This document shows, in pieces, positions 1 through 10,188 of a stretch of 64,000 bases of DNA; position 1 is the stretch's first letter, and each line of letters starts with the position of its first letter. The translations under genes and the position numbers were made by a program. The notes under the pieces are model-generated. The model was not told where the DNA came from, did not search any database, and worked only from the letters and a program-made list of their open reading frames with translations. The stretch is from Dermatophilaceae bacterium (GTDB taxonomy: Bacteria > Actinomycetota > Actinomycetes > Actinomycetales > Dermatophilaceae). The stretch spans positions 17,765 through 81,764 of the forward strand of contig JACMPC010000083.1 of the NCBI GenBank assembly GCA_014377705.1. Direction: 5' to 3'.

Positions 1-57
1 AGGTCGGGCAGGCGAAGGGCGGCAGGTGGAGGGCGGCGGGGCGGCTAGCCTTCACGG

Positions 58-1437
58 GTGGCTCACTTCGATCTGGCAATCATCGGCACCGGCTCGGGCA
101 ACGCCCTGGTCACCCCCGACTTCGACGGCAAGCGCGTCGCGATCGTCGAGGCCGGTACCTTCGGCGGCACCTGCCTGAACGTGGGCTGCATCCCCACCAA
201 GATGTACGTCTACGCCGCCGACGTGGCCAACACCGTCACCCACGCAGCCACTTTTGGTATCGACGCGACCCTGGATGGCGTGCGATGGCGGGACATCCGG
301 GACCGCGTCTTCGGCCGGATCGACCCGATCGCAGCGGGCGGGCGGGACTATCGCGTCAACGGCCCGAACACGACGGCGTTCCTGGGCCATGCCAGCTTCA
401 TCGGGGCCAGGAGACTGCGGATCGACACCGGGGACGACAGCGGGGTCGAGATCACCGCCGACCAGATCGTGATCGCGGCCGGCGCCCACCCGACGGTGCC
501 CGATGCGGTCGCGCAGTCCGGGGTGCCGTTCCACACCTCCGACACCGTGATGCGTTTGGACGAGCTGCCGAAACGGCTGGTCATCCTCGGATCCGGTTTC
601 AGCGGTGCGGAGTTCGCACACGTGTTCTCGGCCCTCGGCAGCCAGGTCACGGTGGTCGCGCGCAGCGGCGGGTTGCTGCGCAAGCTCGGTGCCGAGATCT
701 CGGCACGCTTCACCGCGATCGCGCGGCAGCAGTGGGACGTCAGGCTGGACGCGAAGCTGACCAGGGTCAGCGGTGACGCAGCTCAGGTGTGCCTGGACCT
801 TGCCGATGGCAGCCAGGTGATCGGCGACGTCCTGCTGGTGGCCACCGGGCGGGTGCCCAACACCGTCAACCTGGGGCTGGAGCTCGCCGGCATCGCCACC
901 CACCGGGACGGCCGGGTCACCGTCGACGCCCACGGACGTACCAACGTCGAGGGGGTCTGGGCCCTGGGAGACGTGTCCAGCGCGCACCAGCTCAAGCACG
1001 TCGCCAACCACGAGGCCCGGGTCGTCGCCCACAACCTCACCCACCCCGGCGACCTGCGAAGCTTTGACCACCGCTACGTCCCCTTGGCGGTCTTCACCTC
1101 CCCGCAGATCGCCAGTGTCGGACTGACGCAGGAGCAGCTCACCACCCGTGGCCGCAGGTATGTCACCAAGACTCAGGCGTACGGCGACACGGCATACGGC
1201 TGGGCGATGGAGGACACCACAGGGGTCTGCACGGTGATCGCGGACCCGGCCACCGGCGAGCTGCTCGGGGCGCACCTGATGGGCCACCAGGCGTCCATCC
1301 TGATCCAGCCGCTGATCCAAGGGATGTCGCTGGGACAGACGGTCACCGAGATGGCCCACGGGCAGTACTGGATCCACCCGGCGCTCTGCGAGGTCGTGGA
1401 GAACGCGCTGCTCGGCCTCGAGCTCGACCCGCACTAG
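58..1437 (+). CDS. mtr: Mycothione reductase
   Basis: NADPH-dependent flavoprotein that reduces mycothione (oxidised mycothiol, the actinobacterial substitute for glutathione) in the cytoplasm. The 459-residue protein has the pyridine nucleotide-disulfide oxidoreductase layout. The FAD-binding GTGSGN lies at residues 10-15. The redox-active disulfide GTCLNVGCIPTK has its cysteines at 39 and 44. A second Rossmann motif (LGSGFSGAEF) sits near residue 176, and the C-terminal dimerisation domain ends with the active-site His440 and Glu445 pair (HPALCE). The GTGSGN form and the length fit mycothione reductase better than lipoamide dehydrogenase or glutathione reductase. Translation starts at GTG 58; no strong Shine-Dalgarno sequence is visible. 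A cation transporter gene follows 10 bases downstream and may be co-transcribed. Confidence 0.93.
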   Translation: MAHFDLAIIGTGSGNALVTPDFDGKRVAIVEAGTFGGTCLNVGCIPTKMYVYAADVANTVTHAATFGIDATLDGVRWRDIRDRVFGRIDPIAAGGRDYRVNGPNTTAFLGHASFIGARRLRIDTGDDSGVEITADQIVIAAGAHPTVPDAVAQSGVPFHTSDTVMRLDELPKRLVILGSGFSGAEFAHVFSALGSQVTVVARSGGLLRKLGAEISARFTAIARQQWDVRLDAKLTRVSGDAAQVCLDLADGSQVIGDVLLVATGRVPNTVNLGLELAGIATHRDGRVTVDAHGRTNVEGVWALGDVSSAHQLKHVANHEARVVAHNLTHPGDLRSFDHRYVPLAVFTSPQIASVGLTQEQLTTRGRRYVTKTQAYGDTAYGWAMEDTTGVCTVIADPATGELLGAHLMGHQASILIQPLIQGMSLGQTVTEMAHGQYWIHPALCEVVENALLGLELDPH

Positions 1438-1447
1438 GCTGGCGCTC

Positions 1448-2407
1448 ATGTCGGTCGAAGGCGGTACCAGGGCGATCGTGGCGGCGTTGCTGGCCAACAC
1501 CGGCATCGCGATCACGAAGTTCGTCGCCTTCCTGCTGACCGGATCCAGCTCGATGCTGGCCGAGTCGGTGCACTCGGTGGCCGACTCCGGCAACCAGGCC
1601 CTGTTGCTGATCGGGGGCAAGCGGAGCCGACGCGAGGCCACGCCACTGCACCCGTTCGGCTTCGGCCGGGAGCGGTACGTCTACGCGTTCATCGTCGCGA
1701 TCGTGCTGTTCACGGTCGGCGGGCTCTTTGCGCTCTACGAGGCGTGGCACAAGTTCGAGCACCCCGAGCCGATCACGCAGTGGCGGTGGGTGCCGATCGT
1801 GGTGCTCCTCGTCGCGATCGGGCTGGAGAGCCTTTCCTTCCACACGGCCATCGTGGAGAGCAACCGCGTCCGTGGTCAGCGTTCGTGGATCGAGTTCGTT
1901 CGCACCGCGAAGGCGCCTGAGCTGCCCGTCGTGCTGCTCGAGGACTTCGCCGCATTGGTTGGCCTGGTCTTCGCGATGGTCGGCGTCAGCATGACCCTGG
2001 TCACCGGCAACGGCGTCTGGGACGCTGCCGGCACTGCCCTGATCGGCACGCTCCTGGTGACTGTCGCGATCGTTCTCTCCGTCGAGATGAAGTCGCTGCT
2101 GGTGGGCGAGGCCGCCAACACCGACAAGGTCGTGGCCATCAAGGACGCTCTCGTCGGCGACCCGGAGTCTGCCGTCGCGCGGGTCATTCATCTGCGGACG
2201 CTGCACCTGGGGCCGGAGGAGCTGCTGGTCTGCGCCAAGCTGGCCGTGGGTGCAGCGGACTGCGGGAACCAGATCGCGGCAGCCCTCGACGCCGCCGAGC
2301 AGCGCGCGCGTGAGTCCGTGCCGGGGCTGCGTCTGATGATCTACCTTGAACCTGACCTCGACCGCGGCGACCTGGACCTGGCCTCCTGGCAAGGTTCTCA
2401 GGACTGA
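1448..2407 (+). CDS. Cation diffusion facilitator (CDF) family transporter
   Basis: Membrane antiporter of the CDF family, which exports divalent metals such as zinc, manganese or iron from the cytoplasm in exchange for protons. The 319-residue protein opens with hydrophobic helices. The first metal site HSVAD (His42, Asp46) lies in helix 2 and a second acidic site (LLEDF) lies near residue 165; a soluble C-terminal domain follows. The extended loop between helices 4 and 5 and the sequence style resemble the ZnT9-like branch of CDF proteins. The metal cannot be decided from sequence. It lies just after mycothione reductase and converges on the oxidoreductase gene, with 6 bases between the stops. 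Confidence 0.88.
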   Translation: MSVEGGTRAIVAALLANTGIAITKFVAFLLTGSSSMLAESVHSVADSGNQALLLIGGKRSRREATPLHPFGFGRERYVYAFIVAIVLFTVGGLFALYEAWHKFEHPEPITQWRWVPIVVLLVAIGLESLSFHTAIVESNRVRGQRSWIEFVRTAKAPELPVVLLEDFAALVGLVFAMVGVSMTLVTGNGVWDAAGTALIGTLLVTVAIVLSVEMKSLLVGEAANTDKVVAIKDALVGDPESAVARVIHLRTLHLGPEELLVCAKLAVGAADCGNQIAAALDAAEQRARESVPGLRLMIYLEPDLDRGDLDLASWQGSQD

Positions 2408-2413
2408 GGAGGT

Positions 2414-4708
2414 TCAGGCCCGTGCGGGTTCGACGGTGACCGGTATGCCGTTCAGGACCGAGGTGCCCGACAGCGGGTCCAGCGAGAGCGGGTCGGTGAG
2501 CAGGTTGGTGTTCACTCCCGGGCGCGCTGCCGCGACCGCGCCGCGGGTGCCGCCGGCGGAGTGACCCCAGCCGTGCGGCAGCGAGACCACCCCAGCCCGT
2601 ATGCCGTCGGTCACCTCGACCGGGACGGTCACCTCCCCGCAGCGGCTGGTGACGCGGGCGTCGTCGCCATCTGCGACCCCCAGCCCGGCCGCGGTGTCGG
2701 GGTGCATCTGCAACGTGCAGGTGTTGCTTCCGGAGTTGAGCACGGCCAGGTTGTGCATCCAGCTGTTGTTCGATCGCAGGTGCCGCCGGCCGATCAGGAC
2801 CAGGCCGTCCCGGCGTTCGTCGATGCCGGCTCTGAGCCTGTCGAGGTCCTGGCGAATCTGCTGTGGTGCCAGCTCGACTCGACCCGACGGTGTCTTGAGG
2901 ATCTCCGGGATACGTGGTTCCAGGGGGCCGAGGTCGATCCCGTGCGGAGCCTCGGTCAGGGCCTGGAGGCTGAGACCTGTCCGGCGAGGGCCGGCAGGGT
3001 CGCCGGCGTCGACGTAGCCGGGCCCGTTGCCGAAGCCGTCGCCGTAGGCGCCCAGCCGCAGGAGCATGTCCAGGCGTTGCTCCGTGCTGTTCGAGCCATC
3101 CAGGAGCGTCGCGAGCTCTGCGGGATCACGTTGGTGCACAGCGGAGCTCGGGTCCTGCACCGCCTTTGTCAGGGTCTGCCTGACCACCGCGTCGTCCACC
3201 GACCGGGCGGGCGCGTCCGGCTCACCCAGCGCGATCAGCGTCAGCCGCGCCAGGATCGTCGGCTCGTCGAGCTGACCATCCTCCAGAGGCAGGCTCGGGG
3301 GGTTGAAGCGTGCCGTGTTGCGGATCGCCAGGTCGCCGAAGGCCAGGTCGTAGTGGGCTGACCGGCTCGGCGGTGGTGGCGGCAGGATCACGTCGGCGCG
3401 CCGGGTCGTCTCGTTGAGGTAGGGGTCGACCGCGACCATGAAAACCAGATCGGCCATCGCCGCGTCCAGGGCCGCGCCGCCGGGGGTGGACAGCACCGGG
3501 TTGCCGGCGACGGTGATCATGGCCCGAATCTGCCCTTCGCCAGGAGTCGACATCTCCTCGGCCATGACAGCGGCCGGAAGCTCACCCTTGACCTCGGGGG
3601 CGCTGCGGACCCGGCTGGACCAGCGCCCGAGCCGGAAACCCTGCCCGCTGCCAGTCCCGCGACGGCGATGCGGGGCCAGCGCGAACATCGCGCCGCCCGG
3701 GCGGTCGAGGTTCCCGGTCAGCACGTTGAGGACGTCCACCAGCCATGAGGCGATGGTGCCGAACTGCGTGGTCGACGTGCCGATCCGCCCATAGACCGCA
3801 GCCGTGGGCGCGGCGGCAAGGTCGCGCGCCAGCGCCCTGATCGCCCAGGGGGCGATCCCGCAGATCTGCCCGGCCAGCTCAGGGGTGAAGCCGGCGAGCA
3901 TCCCGGGCAGCTCGTCCAGCCCGGACACGCGATCGGCCAGGCCGCCCAGGGCGACCAGGCCCGAGCCCATGATCTCGGTGGTCAGCGCGGCCAGCAGGTA
4001 GGAGTCGGTGCCCGGCCGGATCGCCAGGTGCATATCGGCCAGAGCCGCCGTCCGGGTGCTGCGCGGGTCGACCACGACGAGTCGCCCGCCGCGCGCCCGC
4101 AGTGCCTTGAGGCGTCCGGGCCAGTCGGGCGCAGTTGCCAGCGAGCCGTTCGACTCCAGCGGGTTCGCACCCAGGATCAGCAGGAAGTCGGTCCGGTCCA
4201 GGTCGGGCACCGGGATGGCCAGCGGGTCGCCGAACATCAGCCCGCAGGAGACGTGCTTGGGCATCTGGTCCACGGTCGAGGCGGAGAAGATGTTCGGCGA
4301 GCCGAGCGCGCGGGCCAGCCCCGCGGCATACAGCCCCCCGGCCAGGGTGTGCACGTTCGGGTTCCCGAGGTAGAGCCCGACACTCTGGCGCCCGTGGGCG
4401 GCGACCACCTTGCCCAGACCGGCCGCCACCAGCGCGAACGCCTCGTCCCAGCCGGCCTCCCGCCACTGCTCGCCGTCGCGGACCATCGGCGAGCGCAACC
4501 GGTCGGGGTCGTTGTCGAGGTGGCCGAACGCCGCGCCCTTGGGACAGATGAACCCCTTGCTGAGCACGTCATCACGGTCGCCGCGGACGTTGCTGATGGC
4601 GCCGGCCTCGATGGTGGGCTCGAGGCCGCAGGTCGCCTCGCAGAGCGGACAGACGCGGTATCCCGGGTTGCCGGCGTCGACGGACCGCTCGGCGGGAAGG
4701 GTGGACAT
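2414..4708 (-). CDS. Molybdopterin-dependent oxidoreductase (formate dehydrogenase/nitrate reductase superfamily)
   Basis: Large catalytic subunit of the DMSO reductase superfamily. A [4Fe-4S] motif lies at the N terminus (Cys20, Cys23, Cys27, Cys55), followed by the molybdopterin-binding domains and a C-terminal molydopterin dinucleotide-binding beta-barrel (about residues 640-760, with HLRSNNSWMHN and SLPHGWGH). At 764 residues it is of normal length. No partner subunits (FeS, membrane anchor) or cofactor-assembly genes lie nearby, so it probably acts as a soluble single-subunit enzyme. The substrate is unknown. Proteins of this type in actinomycetes are often annotated as formate dehydrogenase or assimilatory nitrate reductase without proof. 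ATG 4708 is preceded by GGAGG at good spacing. Confidence 0.85.
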   Translation of the reverse strand: MSTLPAERSVDAGNPGYRVCPLCEATCGLEPTIEAGAISNVRGDRDDVLSKGFICPKGAAFGHLDNDPDRLRSPMVRDGEQWREAGWDEAFALVAAGLGKVVAAHGRQSVGLYLGNPNVHTLAGGLYAAGLARALGSPNIFSASTVDQMPKHVSCGLMFGDPLAIPVPDLDRTDFLLILGANPLESNGSLATAPDWPGRLKALRARGGRLVVVDPRSTRTAALADMHLAIRPGTDSYLLAALTTEIMGSGLVALGGLADRVSGLDELPGMLAGFTPELAGQICGIAPWAIRALARDLAAAPTAAVYGRIGTSTTQFGTIASWLVDVLNVLTGNLDRPGGAMFALAPHRRRGTGSGQGFRLGRWSSRVRSAPEVKGELPAAVMAEEMSTPGEGQIRAMITVAGNPVLSTPGGAALDAAMADLVFMVAVDPYLNETTRRADVILPPPPPSRSAHYDLAFGDLAIRNTARFNPPSLPLEDGQLDEPTILARLTLIALGEPDAPARSVDDAVVRQTLTKAVQDPSSAVHQRDPAELATLLDGSNSTEQRLDMLLRLGAYGDGFGNGPGYVDAGDPAGPRRTGLSLQALTEAPHGIDLGPLEPRIPEILKTPSGRVELAPQQIRQDLDRLRAGIDERRDGLVLIGRRHLRSNNSWMHNLAVLNSGSNTCTLQMHPDTAAGLGVADGDDARVTSRCGEVTVPVEVTDGIRAGVVSLPHGWGHSAGGTRGAVAAARPGVNTNLLTDPLSLDPLSGTSVLNGIPVTVEPARA

Positions 4709-4841
4709 GGCGACCTCCAGGAGTTTCGCCCTAGACTAGGGGCACTGTCGGCGTGGGTGATGACCCGCGATGTGCCCAGATGGGCTACGCCGGGTCAGCC
4801 AACCCATGACACACAGTCCAATGAACAGGGAGAGTTTTCCT

Positions 4842-6305
<1,464 letters not shown>

Positions 6306-6337
6306 CCCCTCGCGTCCCGCGCACGCAACAGCAACAG

Positions 6338-6376
6338 ACGGTATGCCGTCCGCTCACTGAGCGGGCGGCATACCGT
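6338..6376 (+). terminator. Hairpin terminator after ahcY
   Basis: An 18-bp stem (6338-6355 with 6359-6376) closes a 3-base loop; one pair is a G-U. It lies 33 bases after the ahcY stop. No long T-run follows, as is usual for actinobacterial terminators. Confidence 0.85.
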
Positions 6377-6438
6377 CGTCTTCGGACATCTTCCAGACAT
6401 CCGACCCCCGACAGGCGATGATGGTCGGGGAGGTAACG

Positions 6439-7578
6439 GTGCAACAGCCGGTGGCCAGCAGGAGGCCTTCGCTGGCCTATCTGACTGTGGCCGGCGCGGT
6501 CTGTGCTCTCGTCTGGCTAAAATGGGCAGGGATCCACAAGGGCATCTGGGTCGATCTCGACGTATATGCCCGTGGGGCCGCCGCGATGATGGGCCACGAG
6601 CCTCTCTACTCTGTGAGCGTTCATGGACTGCCCTTCACCTACCCGCCATTCGCCGCGTTGCTCTTCCTTCCCCTGCATCTGCTGGGAGCCGCCACGGCTC
6701 GTGGGGTGCTGACGGCGGCCTCAATTGGCTGCTATGTCGTGGTCATAGTCGTGTGCGCCCGCCGCCTCCGGATGAATCTGGCGATCGCCGCACCGGTCGG
6801 CTTGGTGGGCCTGGCCTTCGAGCCGTTCCTGCGAACAATTCTTCTCGGGCAGGTCAATCTCCTGCTGCTCGCTCTGGTCATCGTTGACTGCTTCGTTGTC
6901 CCCGCGAAGTATCGGGGGATGTTGATCGGCCTCGCCGCAGGGATCAAGATCCTGCCCGGCGCCTTGGTCCTCTTCCTCATGCTCAGACGGGAGTGGGGTG
7001 CCGTTGCCCGGGCGGCTGCGGCTTTCGCCGTCACCGTTGCCGTCAGTGTCGTGTTCGCGCCACGAGACTCGTGGCTGTTCTGGAGCGGTGGGTTCGTCAA
7101 CTTGTCTCGCTTCGGCTCGGAGTGGCTCATCGGAGGCGACAACCAGTCCTTGAGCGCCGTGCTCATGAGGCTGTCGCACGACCTTTCGCCCCCAGCGGTC
7201 CTCACCGTGCTTCTGTCCCTCGGTGCCCTGACTTTGGGCCTGGTCGCCGCACAGCGCCAGATCGATGCGGGCAATGACGTGAACGGGCTCGTGTGCGTCG
7301 CCTTCGGGTCGCTGCTGGCTTCTCCGGTCTCGTGGACGCACCACTGGGTGTGGGCCGTCCTCGCTCTGCTGGTCATGGTTCAGAGCCGCCGGTATGTCGT
7401 CGCCGTGGTGCTCGGTGCTGTATTTGTCAGCGGGCCCATGTGGTTCACCCCGCGTGGGCACTTCCTCGAGCTCAGGCACAACGGGTGGCAGGCTGCCGCG
7501 TGTGTCTCGTATGTGGTGGCAGGGTTGGTCTACCTGGTCTTCTTCGCGGTGAGTCGCAGTCGGCCGCACGACAGTTGA
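6439..7578 (+). CDS. GT87-type polyprenol-phosphate mannosyltransferase-like membrane protein (DUF2029)
   Basis: Integral membrane glycosyltransferase of GT-C fold, similar in outline to mycobacterial PimE and related alpha-1,2-mannosyltransferases that use polyprenol-phosphate-mannose on the outer face of the membrane. About ten hydrophobic helices are visible. The acidic first loop (DLDVYARGAAAMMGHEPLYS) and the motif TYPPFAALLFLPL follow the family pattern. GTG 6439 is chosen as start because GGGGAGG lies 5 bases upstream; the ATG codons at 6418 and 6421 have no such site. The acceptor is unknown; lipoglycans or mannosylated proteins are the usual ones. The gene stands alone between ahcY and mtrA. 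Confidence 0.78.
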   Translation: MQQPVASRRPSLAYLTVAGAVCALVWLKWAGIHKGIWVDLDVYARGAAAMMGHEPLYSVSVHGLPFTYPPFAALLFLPLHLLGAATARGVLTAASIGCYVVVIVVCARRLRMNLAIAAPVGLVGLAFEPFLRTILLGQVNLLLLALVIVDCFVVPAKYRGMLIGLAAGIKILPGALVLFLMLRREWGAVARAAAAFAVTVAVSVVFAPRDSWLFWSGGFVNLSRFGSEWLIGGDNQSLSAVLMRLSHDLSPPAVLTVLLSLGALTLGLVAAQRQIDAGNDVNGLVCVAFGSLLASPVSWTHHWVWAVLALLVMVQSRRYVVAVVLGAVFVSGPMWFTPRGHFLELRHNGWQAAACVSYVVAGLVYLVFFAVSRSRPHDS

Positions 7579-7770
7579 ACGTCACCCGGCGGCGATGATC
7601 GCCTTGGGGTCGAATCTCACGTGTAGCGACTGCCTGGCGCCGGGTTGCTCCCGGTGGGTGGGGGAACCCCTGACATGGGCGTATCACCACGGGCCTTCCG
7701 CCGTGCATGAGACGATGCAGTGAGCTCCGCCTTCGCGCGGACTGGCGCAGAGGTGTGAAGGGACGCAGGT

Positions 7771-8448
7771 GTGAAGGGTCGCGTACTCGTCGTCGATGAC
7801 GATCTGGCACTGTCGGAGATGCTGGGCATCGTCCTGCGCAACGAGGGTCTGGACGTCGTGCACTGCGCCAACGGAACCTCGGCAGTGGCGCTGTTTCGCG
7901 AGAGTCGTCCCGACATCGTCCTGCTGGACGTGATGCTGCCAGGGATCGACGGGATCGAGGTATGCCGCCGGATCCGGGCTGAGTCCGGTATCCCGATCGT
8001 GATGCTGACGGCACGGACCGACACCATCGACGTCGTGGTCGGGCTCGAGTCCGGCGCTGACGACTACGTTTTGAAGCCCTTCAAGGCCCAGGAGCTGATC
8101 GCCCGCGTGCGCGCCCGGTTGCGTCGTGGTGACGAACCGGAGCCTGAGCAGCTTCAGATCGGCGACCTGTTCATCGACGTCGCGGGCCACTCGGTGCAGC
8201 GCCAGGACAAGCCCCTGGCGTTGACCCCGCTGGAGTTCGACCTCCTCGTGGCCCTCGCCCGCAAGCCGTGGCAGGTGTTCACCCGCGAGGTGCTGCTCGA
8301 GCAGGTCTGGGGTTATCGTCACGCCGGCGACACCCGTCTGGTCAATGTCCACGTCCAGCGCCTGCGGTCAAAGATCGAGCACGACCCCGAGCACCCTGAG
8401 ATCGTGGTGACCGTTCGCGGGGTCGGCTATCGGGCGGGTCTTCCTTAG
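7771..8448 (+). CDS. mtrA: Response regulator MtrA
   Basis: OmpR/PhoB-type DNA-binding response regulator of the essential actinobacterial MtrAB system, which links cell-wall metabolism and division to transcription. The receiver domain holds the acidic pocket Asp9-Asp11, phospho-acceptor Asp53 (LLDVMLPG) and Lys102 (LKPF); a winged-helix domain follows (residues about 130-225, with LTPLEFDLLVALARKPWQVF). The sequence is close to textbook MtrA. Translation starts at GTG 7771, with AAGGGA 7 bases upstream. An upstream near-copy of this start region (AGGTGTGAAGGG, repeated 16 bases apart) is closed by an immediate stop in its own frame. The gene is followed at 3 bases by mtrB. Confidence 0.96.
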   Translation: MKGRVLVVDDDLALSEMLGIVLRNEGLDVVHCANGTSAVALFRESRPDIVLLDVMLPGIDGIEVCRRIRAESGIPIVMLTARTDTIDVVVGLESGADDYVLKPFKAQELIARVRARLRRGDEPEPEQLQIGDLFIDVAGHSVQRQDKPLALTPLEFDLLVALARKPWQVFTREVLLEQVWGYRHAGDTRLVNVHVQRLRSKIEHDPEHPEIVVTVRGVGYRAGLP

Positions 8449-8451
8449 GCC

Positions 8452-10188
8452 ATGTCCACGCAGAGTCGCCCGGTCAGCCAGACCCGGTCGCGGTTCGCCG
8501 GCGCGGGTGGCGGGCTGGGGTCACCGTTCGGGAGGCAGTCGCGCGCAGTCCGACCCGCCCTCCAGCGGGCGGGTCGCCGCCTGCTGCACCTGTGGCGTTC
8601 CTCCCTGCAGCTGCGGGTCATCGTGTCGACCATGCTGCTCGGGCTTATCGTCGTCCTGATGCTCGGCTCTTATCTGTACCAGCGGATCGCCGACGGACTG
8701 GTCAGCGACCGGGTCCTCACGGCTCGCGCCGAGGCGACGTCTCAGACCCGTGCCGCCCAGTCCCGATTCGACTCCGCCGGACGGATGGACGCGGTCAGCC
8801 TCACTCAGCTCGCGTTTGACGTGGTGGGCCAGCTGTCGTCTCCGGGCGCAGACCAGTCCCGCGAGGTGATCCTGACCCGCGCCAGGCGCAACACCGGGCC
8901 AGCCAGCATCCCGACCGTGCTCTCGGGCGACGTCGGGCTGAGCAGCGTGCCAGCCAGGCTACGCGCAGCGATCGCCGGCGACCCGAACCACCAGCAGGTG
9001 CAGATCATCTCGATCCGCTCAGCCGACGGCGCGTCGGTGTCCGCGGCAATTGTCGGGTCGCGGGTGACCCTGCCCACGGCGGGGCCGTACGAGCTGTATT
9101 TCGTGTTCCCCCTCGAGCGGGAGCAGCAGACCCTGCGCGTCGTGGGCCGGACGTTCGCGCTGGGTGGTATCGCCCTGGTGCTTCTGCTGGGCGGGGTGGC
9201 CTCTGTGGTGACTCGTCTGGTCGTCGACCCGGTTCGCCGCGCCGCGCTGGTCGCAGAGCGGCTGTCCTCGGGGCGGTTGCACGAGCGCATGCGCGCCCAC
9301 GGCGAGGACGACATCGCCCGGCTCGGCAAGTCCTTCAATGCGATGGCCGACAACCTGCAGAAGAAGATCCGCCAGCTCGAGGACCTTTCCCGGGTGCAGC
9401 AGCGGTTCGTCTCCGACGTCTCGCATGAGCTGCGCACCCCCCTGACGACGATCCGGATGGCCGGGGACCTGATCCACGACACCCGCCAGGACTTCGATCC
9501 CTCCGTGGCGCGCTCGGCAGAGCTGCTGCACAACGAGATTGACCGTTTCGAGTCTCTGCTGTCGGACTTGCTGGAGATCAGCCGTTTCGACGCGGGGGCG
9601 GCGGCGCTCGACGTCGAGGTCACGGATCTGCGTGCCACTCTGGAGCGGACCATCGAGTCGACGGCGGCGCTGGCCGCCCGCCGTGGCAGTCGCCTCGAGG
9701 TTCTCCCGACCGACGGCCCGTGCGTTGCCGAGATCGACCCGCGCCGGGTCGAGCGCATCCTGCGGAACCTGGTCGCCAACGCCATCGAGTATGGCGAGGG
9801 CCTACCCGTGAGGGTTCAGCTCGGCGTCAACGACGATGCCGTTGCCGTGTCCGTCCGTGACGCCGGGGTGGGCCTGCGCCCGGGCGAGGCCGCCCTCGTC
9901 TTCAACCGGTTCTGGCGTGCCGACCCTGCCCGGGCGCGCACCACCGGTGGCACCGGGCTCGGGCTGGCGATCTCACGGGAGGACGCCAGGCTGCATGGGG
10001 GCTGGCTGCACGCCTGGGGTGAGCCCGGAGTGGGGTCCTGCTTCAGGCTGACGCTGCCCCGCCACACCGGGGTCCCGATTGAGTCTTCTCCGCTGCCGCT
10101 GAGGCCGCAGGAGCAACGAACCCCGTCAGGCCTGTCGAGGGAGCTGGTCACCCGGCCCGTCACGGTCCCGGGGGGTGCGCAGGAGTGA
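8452..10188 (+). CDS. mtrB: Sensor histidine kinase MtrB
   Basis: Membrane sensor kinase that phosphorylates MtrA. The 578-residue protein has an unusually long cytoplasmic lead of about 50 residues. Transmembrane helix 1 follows (about 55-75), then an extracytoplasmic sensor loop (about 80-235), helix 2 (about 236-256) and a HAMP domain. The H-box SDVSHELRTPLTT has phospho-acceptor His325. The ATP-binding domain is intact, with N-box RILRNLVANAIEYG, GVGL and GTGLGLAI. The last 40 residues are a low-complexity cytoplasmic tail. Its stop overlaps the lpqB start (GTGA), so the two are translationally coupled. Confidence 0.95.
   Translation: MSTQSRPVSQTRSRFAGAGGGLGSPFGRQSRAVRPALQRAGRRLLHLWRSSLQLRVIVSTMLLGLIVVLMLGSYLYQRIADGLVSDRVLTARAEATSQTRAAQSRFDSAGRMDAVSLTQLAFDVVGQLSSPGADQSREVILTRARRNTGPASIPTVLSGDVGLSSVPARLRAAIAGDPNHQQVQIISIRSADGASVSAAIVGSRVTLPTAGPYELYFVFPLEREQQTLRVVGRTFALGGIALVLLLGGVASVVTRLVVDPVRRAALVAERLSSGRLHERMRAHGEDDIARLGKSFNAMADNLQKKIRQLEDLSRVQQRFVSDVSHELRTPLTTIRMAGDLIHDTRQDFDPSVARSAELLHNEIDRFESLLSDLLEISRFDAGAAALDVEVTDLRATLERTIESTAALAARRGSRLEVLPTDGPCVAEIDPRRVERILRNLVANAIEYGEGLPVRVQLGVNDDAVAVSVRDAGVGLRPGEAALVFNRFWRADPARARTTGGTGLGLAISREDARLHGGWLHAWGEPGVGSCFRLTLPRHTGVPIESSPLPLRPQEQRTPSGLSRELVTRPVTVPGGAQE

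Noticed and set aside
2561..3361. Plus-strand open frame opposite the molybdopterin oxidoreductase
   Set aside because: Entirely antisense to a motif-supported gene, with no start signal.
4709..4841. Possible SAM/SAH riboswitch before ahcY
   Set aside because: Complementary segments exist (GGGTGATGACCC and others), but the conserved core of known SAH or SAM riboswitches was not found by eye.
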